DNA of 64,000 nucleotides, from NCBI GenBank assembly GCA_029881255.1, contig JAOUMY010000001.1, positions 248,001 to 312,000 of the forward strand, written 5' to 3'. The notes beneath the pieces were generated by a model that saw only the letters and a list, made by a program, of their open reading frames with translations, did not search any database and was not told the DNA's origin. The position numbers were made by a program, and so were the translations under genes. The first letter of the stretch is position 1. Each line of letters opens with the position of its first letter. This document shows positions 19,962 to 27,863 of this stretch, piece by piece. The DNA comes from Gammaproteobacteria bacterium (GTDB lineage Bacteria > Pseudomonadota > Gammaproteobacteria > S012-40).

Positions 19962-22900
19962 ATGACTATCTCAAACTCGGTCGCGGGTGCAGCGCGCCTG
20001 CCTGTGTTATTTACATTGCTTTCGTCACTCATGCTTAGCGCGTGTCTGGAAAACCCGATTCCGTTTACAGACCGTCAAAACACTGACCAATCAAACAACG
20101 ACCCCGCACACAATCACAATCCTGACGAACCCACCACGATACCGGAAACCAGTGGCGCGGATTACGCGACAGGTTACTGGAATACGATTAACACATTGAG
20201 TACGGAAACCGTTGCCGCCAGCACATCAGCGTCTCCTGGTCGATTGAAAATTCAGCTTGCGGATAACGGCAATATCTATCTCCCCTGGTACAAAACAGGA
20301 ATTGTAAACAGCAGCTCCACGGAAGAGCTCAAGGTTTTGCGTGGCGTGCTCGCGAACGGCGCCTATGGTTGGACAGACATCTCGGATGCAGGCATCCCGA
20401 CGGGTGTTACCAATGCACAATTTTTTGTCAGCCCTGGCGCAAGCGCTGGTGAAGCAGAAGGCTATGCACTATGGCCAGAAAATAACAAAATCATCGTAAA
20501 CGAATTTATGGTCATGGGTAGTACCGCGCACTACATGAACAAAAAGGATCTCGGTGCCGGCATACCGATCAAACTACTCACATCACCCGATGGAACTCCC
20601 CATGTCGTCGCAATCAGCACTATGGATGGTGGATTCAGCATCGACATCTATAGCAAGAACTCTCAAGGTGTATGGCCTACAGCACCCATAACATTGCATC
20701 GCATGAATGGTGCGAGCGTCGTCAACAGCAAACTACGCGCTTTAATTACTGGTGACAGTAGCCTCAACGTAGTCTGGATCGAGCAGACATCCAGCAGCTC
20801 TCGCATCATGAGCGCATTCTATAACACAGGCGGCAACACTTGGGGTGCCGCCGAAACAGTACTGGAGTCTGGAAATTCACTCAACCTGAACCCAGCCGAT
20901 GTTTTAGATTTCTACACGAGCATAGAAAGCAGTGGCAACAATCTACATATCGCATTCCAATACGACACACCTCGCTCAATTTATACTGTCGACCGAATTA
21001 GCGACGTGTGGGGAACGCCAGTACGTCGCGATATTCCGAAAACCAATCATTCTATTTCTGGCGGTTTGACCTTTGCTGCCAGCAATAGCGGTCACGCTTT
21101 ACTCTCCTGGATTGATATCGACTCAACACCTCCCGCTAGCAATCAAACTTCTCAGAAAGTTCAAGGGAGAGCAGGCACTGACGTTCATCGCGTCAAATAT
21201 CTACGCTATATTCCCGGCACCGGCTGGGGAAGCGTCGGCGACGTACAAAAATCAAAAACTGGAGTGAATGTACTCAATCTAGTTACCAATATTAATGGCA
21301 GTGGACATGCGGCCGTCAGTTGGACAGAAAGCGAAACCAACGAGAATCGATTGCTCATAGCCTTACAAAAACCCGCAGGCACGTGGGGCAAAAAGGAGAT
21401 TATTACTACTATCTCCTCGCTACCTAATATTTATAGCACTTCAGTGGCAATGCATAGCGATGGCACGCCGTGGGTACTGTGGCTAGACTCCAGTGCCAGT
21501 GGTGACAACAAAGTCTTCTCATTGCTAAAAAGTGGACGCAAGACCAATATCGATTCCGTCGCCACTAACGATTCAGGCACAACGAATAATTCCGGCCAGA
21601 ACTCAAATGGCAACACCGACAATACAAATAGTAACGGCAGCAGTGGAAACAATGACAACACTGGCGGGAATAACAACAACGACACCACCAGTAATGACAA
21701 CACTAACAATAACTCGGACAATACCAATACTGGCTCAAACAACAACACTGCCACCATCATTACCGACGCCTGGTCTACGCCGAGCAACGCGATTAATGAT
21801 GACATTAGTAACGCCCCTGGTACTGCAATAAATTCCAGTAACATCCAGTTCGGCGCATCAGGCATGGTTGTTATCAACTGGAATAGCACAGCTGTTAACC
21901 TGAGCCTGCGCACCGACGTTATCAACGGCTATCGTTCTGTTTTGAGTAACACCGCGACGATGTCCTGGAACAAGATGGACTCAAGCAGTTTATTGGATGA
22001 CGGCATGACGGTTACCGATAACGCCAGCCTTGTTCTTAATCCGGTAACGAATGACGGTTATTATATTTGGCAAAACGTTGACCAGATTTATTCTACCGAA
22101 TACATGGGCAGCATGACGCATGTGATGTATGCGCCAGGCAATATTGCCAGTGGCTATTCGCCGAAAGTGTTAACGAGCGCCTCCGGCAATTCCTATTTGC
22201 TCAGCCATGCAACTATGACTGGCGGTTTTGGTATGAGTGTCTATAGACGTGATGCCAGTTCAACGCCGGCTGTTTGGAATCATGTAGCCAGCGATATGCT
22301 TCACCGCATGAATAACGCTACCATGCCCGCCGACCTCTTCGACGCCGAGCTAAACTCGAGTGGCAACATCGTAGCTGCCTGGATAGAAGAAAACACTGGC
22401 AGTTATAGCGTGAAAACTGCGACATACACTACCAGCAATCTCGCCTGGGGAAGCGTAAGCACCGTCGCCAGTAACGTGACAGGACTCGATCTAAGCAAAA
22501 CGGTTTCGATCTCACTTAACACCAACGCCAGCGGCAATGCTCAACTAGTGCTATATCAGAAGTCGGGTACTGCAACGGCGATTTTTACTGCGGATTACAA
22601 TGCCTCGGCAAATCCTGCTGCCTGGCAAACCTTCATGCGTCGAGACAATCAAAAAACTATTTCATCTACACCGGCCATCGTACACAACAACAATGGCGCA
22701 ATGGCAATCGTGTGGATAGAAACTGATAACGGCAGCGGTATGCCGATGGACAGCATTTATGCCGTCGAGTATATGCCTAATATGGGATGGCATACGGCGG
22801 AGAAAGTCGCCACGCTCGGACACAATATTGCCGGCAATGATCTTAGTGCTTCGCTTAATGCCATGGGTTATGTCAGCGCCCTGTGGCTGGAATCGGCAAC

Positions 22901-24533
22901 CGATGGAAGCAGTAACCTTTACGCCAGTCATAAGTTGATGGGACAAGGCTGGTCGACTCGTGAGCGGATTCGCAGCTTCGCCAATAATAGCGGCACAATA
23001 GAAGGCAATCATCGCATCGCACTGAGCGACAGCCATATTCCAGTTGTCACCGGCGCCTTGAAGATGAACAATACGATTCATCACTGGGTGAGTGTCCGTG
23101 GCAACAGTATCGCTTCGGTACAAGCCGGATCTAACAATGGCAACACCGGTAACAACGATAATAACAACAATACTGGTGGCACCACGCCAAGCACTCAGAA
23201 TTGGACGCAACCAGCGGCCGTAATGAACGTCTCTCATGCGGGCGCCATGAACCCGCTTACCGAGATGGCCCTAAACATTCATGTAGACAACAATCACAGC
23301 GGCGTAATCAACATGTGGGTGGATAACACTGCCAATGGCGCATCCACACCCGAAAACCATGTAGCGCGCGCAACAACTACTGGCTGGATGAACGCGTTAA
23401 GCAATACCAATTTGTTTAACGGGCTTAGTGCCAGCGCAACATTGGAATTCATCGATATTGCCCCGGCTACAGGCAATCTCTATGGACTCATTCGTGACAC
23501 AAACAATTTCTATCTTGCCAGACAGCTCAGTAACAGCAACAACTGGCAGAAAGATGTGATCCCGGATTTACCTACCGGCATATCCCGAGACGATATGCAG
23601 ATGATTATGAGTGAGACCGGTATGATAACCTTAACCTGGCATCAACCGTCGACGACCTCTTACGATATTGTTTTGAACGCCAGACATTTTATGAACGGCG
23701 CATGGGAAACCATTCACTCACTGCCAGTAGTCACAGAGAAAGTATTAACTCCACACTATGTCGACCTTCAGGCAAAGATTCACGCTGCATGGTTGCTGCA
23801 GAGCACTGATACAGCATGCAATGGCTTTGATATCAAGATGTCTACGTACACAACGATGAGTGGTTGGTCGTCGATTTTTGATGGCCCTGCCTGTATAGGC
23901 AGTTCAAACATCGTGGTGAAAAGTGTCAGTAATGGTGATCAGAAACTTGTCGTCGTAGCCAATGAGCAAAGTTATATGATTGACGCCTACATCATCAATA
24001 GCGATGGTAGCTGGACACGCCACGAAAATATCAACGCCGCCGATGCAAACACCATTATTACCGCCCACAATACGATACAAGTCGTTACCGGTGGCAGTGG
24101 ACAGTTTATGGTGGCCTGGCGTGAAGCCATGGGTAATCAAATTCACTATCGTAGCGTACAAGCGCACCTGATGACGAACAACAATATGCCTATGTGGCAT
24201 TGGGGTACACCGTCTGCGATTAGCGGCGGCAACAGTGAGAGCGAAAGCCAACTCTCACTTGCTGTTGATCAAACAGGCAATGCATTTGCGGTGTGGACCA
24301 GCCTCAATACAGACGCAAGCAAGAGTCATGTCTACGCCAATAGGGCAAGCGCTGGTGCTACATGGAATCAGACGCCAGAAATGCTAGTGGAATACGACAC
24401 GGCGAGCGAGGGACATGCTGCCAGGACGGATATTGCCGTGGATGCTAACGGTCGCGCGGCCATTACCTGGGACCAACAGATGCAGATGGGCACCATGACT
24501 ATGCATCATGTCTGGGCCGTTGAATCGCAGTAG
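19962..24533 (+). CDS. Giant three-module lipoprotein, propeller-like repeats with Asn-rich linkers
   Basis: About 1523 residues. The signal peptide ends in lipobox LMLSAC. The ATG at 19962 follows GGAGGGG; a GTG four codons earlier lies inside that site. Three modules of about 440-480 residues follow, each opening with a similar motif (WNTINTLS; WSTPSNAIND; WTQPAAVMNV) and containing repeated strands such as GHALLSWID, GAMAIVWIETD and GRAAITWDQ about every 50-60 residues, as in sialidase- or BNR-like beta-propellers. Modules are joined by Asn/Gly/Thr/Asp-rich linkers at about 540-600 and 1058-1085. Likely an outer-surface protein; the ligand is unknown. No operon partners are apparent. Confidence 0.85.
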   Translation: MTISNSVAGAARLPVLFTLLSSLMLSACLENPIPFTDRQNTDQSNNDPAHNHNPDEPTTIPETSGADYATGYWNTINTLSTETVAASTSASPGRLKIQLADNGNIYLPWYKTGIVNSSSTEELKVLRGVLANGAYGWTDISDAGIPTGVTNAQFFVSPGASAGEAEGYALWPENNKIIVNEFMVMGSTAHYMNKKDLGAGIPIKLLTSPDGTPHVVAISTMDGGFSIDIYSKNSQGVWPTAPITLHRMNGASVVNSKLRALITGDSSLNVVWIEQTSSSSRIMSAFYNTGGNTWGAAETVLESGNSLNLNPADVLDFYTSIESSGNNLHIAFQYDTPRSIYTVDRISDVWGTPVRRDIPKTNHSISGGLTFAASNSGHALLSWIDIDSTPPASNQTSQKVQGRAGTDVHRVKYLRYIPGTGWGSVGDVQKSKTGVNVLNLVTNINGSGHAAVSWTESETNENRLLIALQKPAGTWGKKEIITTISSLPNIYSTSVAMHSDGTPWVLWLDSSASGDNKVFSLLKSGRKTNIDSVATNDSGTTNNSGQNSNGNTDNTNSNGSSGNNDNTGGNNNNDTTSNDNTNNNSDNTNTGSNNNTATIITDAWSTPSNAINDDISNAPGTAINSSNIQFGASGMVVINWNSTAVNLSLRTDVINGYRSVLSNTATMSWNKMDSSSLLDDGMTVTDNASLVLNPVTNDGYYIWQNVDQIYSTEYMGSMTHVMYAPGNIASGYSPKVLTSASGNSYLLSHATMTGGFGMSVYRRDASSTPAVWNHVASDMLHRMNNATMPADLFDAELNSSGNIVAAWIEENTGSYSVKTATYTTSNLAWGSVSTVASNVTGLDLSKTVSISLNTNASGNAQLVLYQKSGTATAIFTADYNASANPAAWQTFMRRDNQKTISSTPAIVHNNNGAMAIVWIETDNGSGMPMDSIYAVEYMPNMGWHTAEKVATLGHNIAGNDLSASLNAMGYVSALWLESATDGSSNLYASHKLMGQGWSTRERIRSFANNSGTIEGNHRIALSDSHIPVVTGALKMNNTIHHWVSVRGNSIASVQAGSNNGNTGNNDNNNNTGGTTPSTQNWTQPAAVMNVSHAGAMNPLTEMALNIHVDNNHSGVINMWVDNTANGASTPENHVARATTTGWMNALSNTNLFNGLSASATLEFIDIAPATGNLYGLIRDTNNFYLARQLSNSNNWQKDVIPDLPTGISRDDMQMIMSETGMITLTWHQPSTTSYDIVLNARHFMNGAWETIHSLPVVTEKVLTPHYVDLQAKIHAAWLLQSTDTACNGFDIKMSTYTTMSGWSSIFDGPACIGSSNIVVKSVSNGDQKLVVVANEQSYMIDAYIINSDGSWTRHENINAADANTIITAHNTIQVVTGGSGQFMVAWREAMGNQIHYRSVQAHLMTNNNMPMWHWGTPSAISGGNSESESQLSLAVDQTGNAFAVWTSLNTDASKSHVYANRASAGATWNQTPEMLVEYDTASEGHAARTDIAVDANGRAAITWDQQMQMGTMTMHHVWAVESQ

Positions 24534-24868
24534 ATGCTGGAAGTTGCTGTACAAATATTTCAAGACAGCCTCTGGCTAGGTCAGTAAATGAGAAGAGTTC
24601 GGTAAAGGTTGGAAACACTATTTACCACGTATAAATTGAGAAATTAGGGTTTGTTAATTTATGCGCTCACTCACGATATGACTTAGCCGGTGGCTTTCTA
24701 GTACTTCTGGGGGACTAACTCCAGCTCAGTCTAAATCAAGCCAAATTCTCTCCATTTGTTTCAAAAAATAGTGCCAACTGTTTCAAATTGTAACCACCTC
24801 AGGGTTAAGCTTTCGGCGAAAAGTCACGTAAATAAAAATGGAAACGTCACAAGAGCGAGGTGACTATT
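24534..24868. other. 335-nt intergenic stretch
   Basis: No gene is visible. The last 60 nt contain AT-rich sequence that may hold the promoter of the small membrane protein starting at 24869. No terminator hairpin with a T-run was found after the giant lipoprotein gene. Confidence 0.4.
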
Positions 24869-25057
24869 ATGTTGAAAACTATCGCATTTTACGCTGGGGT
24901 TAGCGTCGTATTTGGCATGCTTGCTGTGGGATCAATGAAATACAAACATCAGTTCAGTCTTTCAACTCCTGCGAGCAGCAACCACGTTGTGAAGTCTGGG
25001 GACGCTGGGATCATGCGTATCACCAACGACTGGGGCAAGAAAACGTCTTCCCGTTAG
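24869..25057 (+). CDS. Small single-span membrane protein
   Basis: A 62-residue protein, mostly one N-terminal hydrophobic segment (TIAFYAGVSVVFGMLAVGSM) and a polar tail. The ATG at 24869 lies 7 nt after a GCGAGG ribosome-binding site; a GTG at 24860 is possible but overlaps that site. The segment could be an uncleaved anchor or signal peptide. No family is recognised. It ends before a perfect 8-bp palindrome and is convergent with the next gene. Confidence 0.55.
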   Translation: MLKTIAFYAGVSVVFGMLAVGSMKYKHQFSLSTPASSNHVVKSGDAGIMRITNDWGKKTSSR

Positions 25058-25067
25058 GAAGCGCACG

Positions 25068-25086
25068 CACCCATACCCTATGGGTG
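25068..25086. other. 8-bp palindromic hairpin between convergent genes
   Basis: CACCCATA-CCC-TATGGGTG is a perfect stem with a 3-nt loop just after the small membrane protein gene. No T-run is present. It may mark the 3' ends of the convergent transcripts. Confidence 0.4.
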
Positions 25087-25117
25087 TAGGCGCAATCCTT
25101 ACATTCTCTCCGAAGGA

Positions 25118-25462
25118 TTACTGCTCCAATAAGACGAGCTTCGCCTGCCCCGTCCTTTTCTCGATCGAAAACTCCAGATCACACTGTTCCGGATTCTCTA
25201 TTGGTGGCGACGGATCATCTGCACACGCGCAACCAGCTATCACACCGCTATATAGAATCCGCACTCGCACATAAATGCGAGTGTCGTCTTGCGTGGTACT
25301 GAGCAACATGGCGCTGAAAGGACTTTCACTCACCACACTGCTGTATTGCAATCCCTGTTGCAATAGCAACGCATCGGTGGAAAGCGTTTGAACAAAGGCG
25401 ACAAAGCGGCGTTCGAAACCCTCGCCGTCTATCGCGCATAAGGACTGCGGAAACTGAATCAC
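25118..25462 (-). CDS. Hypothetical protein, 114 residues
   Basis: The frame opens at a GTG (25462) preceded closely by CAGGA. The composition is protein-like (LQYSSVVSESPFSAMLLST, RIYVRVRILYSG), with a CACADDPSPP segment and a C-terminal strand LEFSIEKRTGQAKLVLLE. No membrane segment or family is recognised. It lies 28 nt downstream of the frameshifted outer-membrane gene on the same strand and may be its operon partner. It could be a chance frame, so confidence is moderate. Confidence 0.5.
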   Translation of the reverse strand: MIQFPQSLCAIDGEGFERRFVAFVQTLSTDALLLQQGLQYSSVVSESPFSAMLLSTTQDDTRIYVRVRILYSGVIAGCACADDPSPPIENPEQCDLEFSIEKRTGQAKLVLLEQ

Positions 25463-25490
25463 ATCCTGATACTCTTAATCTAGCCAGGCG

Positions 25491-26794
25491 CTAGTGAAAC
25501 ATAGCTCCTATGTTCACGCCAAGTATCCATTTCGTCGCCATCTGCGGACCCCACAGGTTTTGATAAACAGGCAATGTCAGCTCCAGATTGATGCCAAACA
25601 TTTTCGAGGGCGTGTGTATCTTCATCGTACCAATCGCGTCGATACGCGTACCACCGTAATTGTTGGCGTTCATGGTCGGCGACATGGTGACAAAGGTATC
25701 GGTTATTTCGACATCTTTGCCATCGATTTGTCCGTTCGAGCGCATCCGCATTTTGCCGCGCATACTCAGGTAATCCAAGGGACGCAATTCCATCCAGCCA
25801 TCGGCTATTAATTGATTACCACGACGATAACCGTGTTTGTTGCGATTCAGCGCTGCAGTATATTCATAGCTCAAACCCCAGCCAACATACGCCAGTCGTC
25901 TTCGTAGCTTATACCTTGTTTGATATCCAATGTCCCCGAGCCCAGTTGCATACCATAGGGATATTTCACTCCGGCCTCGGTAAACGTCGCGGTATGCGTC
26001 ATGGGGCCGATCTCATCAATACTGCCAGTGGGCAAGCTCAGGCCAGTAGTAAATGTCAGCTTCATCGGTCCGCGAAACATCGCTGAAAAAATCGTATCGG
26101 CAACACCACTCGTGCTCATTTGCGAAACCGTGCCGTCAGAGGAACGCATACCCATAGAGTTGCGCATATAGTGCGGCATCAACATCAGCATAAAATCATC
26201 GCTAACGCCGTACATGGCCATAAACATCACCATGTCCATGTCCATCGTCGTCGGTGCCATCATGTAATTATATATGCCGTTTGAATCCGTCACCTGCGCG
26301 GCACTGACTGGCTTGGTGGTATCTAACATGCCGCTCATATGCATGCGTTCGTATTTGATATCAAACATCCACATACCTGCACCGTGTTTATGCACCGCTG
26401 CTCCACCGCCGCTATTCGACATCAAGGTGCCATCCGGCATGAGATGATAGCCAACGGGCGCGATTGCGGTTGCGGGATTATTGGCCATTAAACGGCCATC
26501 GGGTATGCGATGAAAACCGGGAGGGACTTCACCTGGCGTGATCAGTTGCGGTGCCTGTGATGGCTGGTCGTCGAGTTTGACCAACACGCCGTTGGATCGC
26601 AGAAAATACCCGGGCGGTGCGATCGCTGTCGCCGGGTTATTGGCCATGATACGCCCATCGGGCATGCGGTGAAATCCAGGGGGGATCTCCGCTGCGAAAG
26701 CCACACCTGTGTGAAATGACGCAATCACTGTGGCAAAAGCCACAACCATGCGCATTGACTTGAAAAGTCTGCCTGTATTGATAAAACCGCTCAT
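25491..26794 (-). pseudogene. Met-rich outer-membrane beta-barrel protein gene, frameshifted
   Basis: Two overlapping frames make one protein. The first (26794-25871) has a signal peptide, a twice-repeated motif PPGFHRxPDGRxMANNPATA, then barrel strands rich in Met (DMDMVMFMAMYGVSDDFMLM) and ends in DDWRMLAGV. The second (to 25491) supplies the remaining strands and the C-terminal NIGAMFH. Just before the first stop, the other frame reads YVGWGLSYEY, so a single-base loss near 25890 in an Arg codon after DDW would explain the break. The style is that of PF13557-type porin-like proteins found near copper genes. It is either a real pseudogene or a sequencing error. Confidence 0.7.
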
Positions 26795-26948
26795 GTTCCC
26801 ACCGATTCTTGTAATTTATTGATTTTGTATCTGTACTGCGAGTCACACTCCGTGGGACACCTGTTCCAGCCGCCGCCACTACCTGTGCGTTCGTCCGTGT
26901 TTTATTCTACACATTCAATATATGATCCAACACTGTGATGCAAAAATG

Positions 26949-26980
26949 AAAAAAGGCGAACAGCCTAAACTGTCCGCCTT
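26949..26980 (-). terminator. Intrinsic terminator after the small acidic protein gene
   Basis: On the minus strand AAGGCGGACAG pairs with CTGTTCGCCTT (one G-T wobble) across a 6-nt loop and is followed by a T-run. It ends leftward transcription of the gene at 27001-27186. Confidence 0.85.
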
Positions 26981-27000
26981 CCATCTGGCATCGACTAATG

Positions 27001-27186
27001 CTAGTACACTTGTTCTTCCTTCTGCACCAGCACGCCAGTCTGTGCCGTTTTGATTGCCTCCCTCATCTCAAGCAGCATTCTGAGCTCTTCATTTGAAAGG
27101 GCATCGGGGTAGATCGCCATCGCATGTTCGTTTTCAAGGGATAACTCCCAATCATCGACCACAGGCGATTCGTTTGCCTTGGACAT
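27001..27186 (-). CDS. Small acidic hypothetical protein
   Basis: A 61-residue acidic soluble protein (VDDWELSLENEHAMAIYPDA, then a helix EELRMLLEMREAIKTA). AGGAGG lies 5 nt before the ATG at 27186; another ATG directly upstream is too close to it. It has its own terminator and stands between csoR and the outer-membrane gene on the same strand. No family is recognised; a link to the copper cluster is only positional. Confidence 0.7.
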   Translation of the reverse strand: MSKANESPVVDDWELSLENEHAMAIYPDALSNEELRMLLEMREAIKTAQTGVLVQKEEQVY

Positions 27187-27345
27187 CATGTCCTCCTTGA
27201 TATGGTCGGTTTCGTGTAGACTACCCGCCAATGTCCATCCCCACATCGTGACTACAGGCTTACACCTCTTTTTCCTGTCGCGAATGGATTAATTCTAGGT
27301 TGTATCCGAGTAAATTTCTAATGAATGAGAAAATAAATTTTACAA

Positions 27346-27639
27346 TTAGCGGGTCAGGCGGCGGGTCACTTCGATAAGTTCTTCGATAACAGCATCATCA
27401 TTGTGCTTTATCGCGTGACTGACACAATGGCGGGTATGATCTTCCAATAATTGCAGGGACACCGCGCCAAGGGCAGAACGCAGTGCGGCGATTTGCGTTA
27501 ACACATCAATGCAATAACGATCCTCTTCGATCATCGTGTAGACACCACGCACCTGACCTTCGATACGCTTCATGCGACTCAGCAAGGCCTTTTTGCGCGG
27601 TTGTACTACACGTTTTTCGTTTGTAGCTTTAGGCGACAT
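27346..27639 (-). CDS. csoR: CsoR-family copper-sensing repressor
   Basis: A 97-residue all-helical repressor of the CsoR/RcnR/FrmR family (ALLSRMKRIEGQVRGVYTMI, YCIDVLTQIAALRSAL). The metal positions are Cys in RYCIDV and the H-x3-C pair in DHTRHC, the Cys-His-Cys set of Cu(I)-sensing CsoR rather than the RcnR set. It binds DNA until Cu(I) releases it. The ATG at 27639 overlaps the end of copZ by 11 nt, so the two are co-translated. A CsoR-like operator lies in the copA promoter, which implies autoregulation of copA-copZ-csoR. Confidence 0.88.
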   Translation of the reverse strand: MSPKATNEKRVVQPRKKALLSRMKRIEGQVRGVYTMIEEDRYCIDVLTQIAALRSALGAVSLQLLEDHTRHCVSHAIKHNDDAVIEELIEVTRRLTR

Positions 27640-27835
27640 CGTATCCTGCGCCTTCGATAGCACTCTTGAGCTCATCGGGACCAATAGCAGAAGCATCATA
27701 TGCGATCTTTGCTTCACCTGGTTCAAGGCTGACATCTACAGAATTTACACCAGCAAGTTGTTGTAACACATTGGTCACACTGTTCACGCAACCACCACAG
27801 GTCATGCCCGAAATTTTGATGGTGATATTTTCCAT
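27629..27835 (-). CDS. copZ: Copper chaperone CopZ-like (HMA domain)
   Basis: A single 68-residue heavy-metal-associated domain with a ferredoxin-like fold. The metal-binding loop is SGMTCGGCVNSV near residues 9-20. It would carry Cu(I) to CopA or hand it to CsoR. It lies 28 nt after copA and overlaps csoR. A plain HMA protein could also bind other soft metals, but the neighbours indicate copper. Confidence 0.9.
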   Translation of the reverse strand: MENITIKISGMTCGGCVNSVTNVLQQLAGVNSVDVSLEPGEAKIAYDASAIGPDELKSAIEGAGYDVA

Positions 27836-27863
27836 TTTTTATCTCCTGTATTTCGCTACTTGA

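Noticed and set aside
21431-21925. Long leftward frame opposite the Asn-rich linker, Leu/Val-rich
   Set aside because: Antisense shadow of the Asn codons; not a membrane protein.
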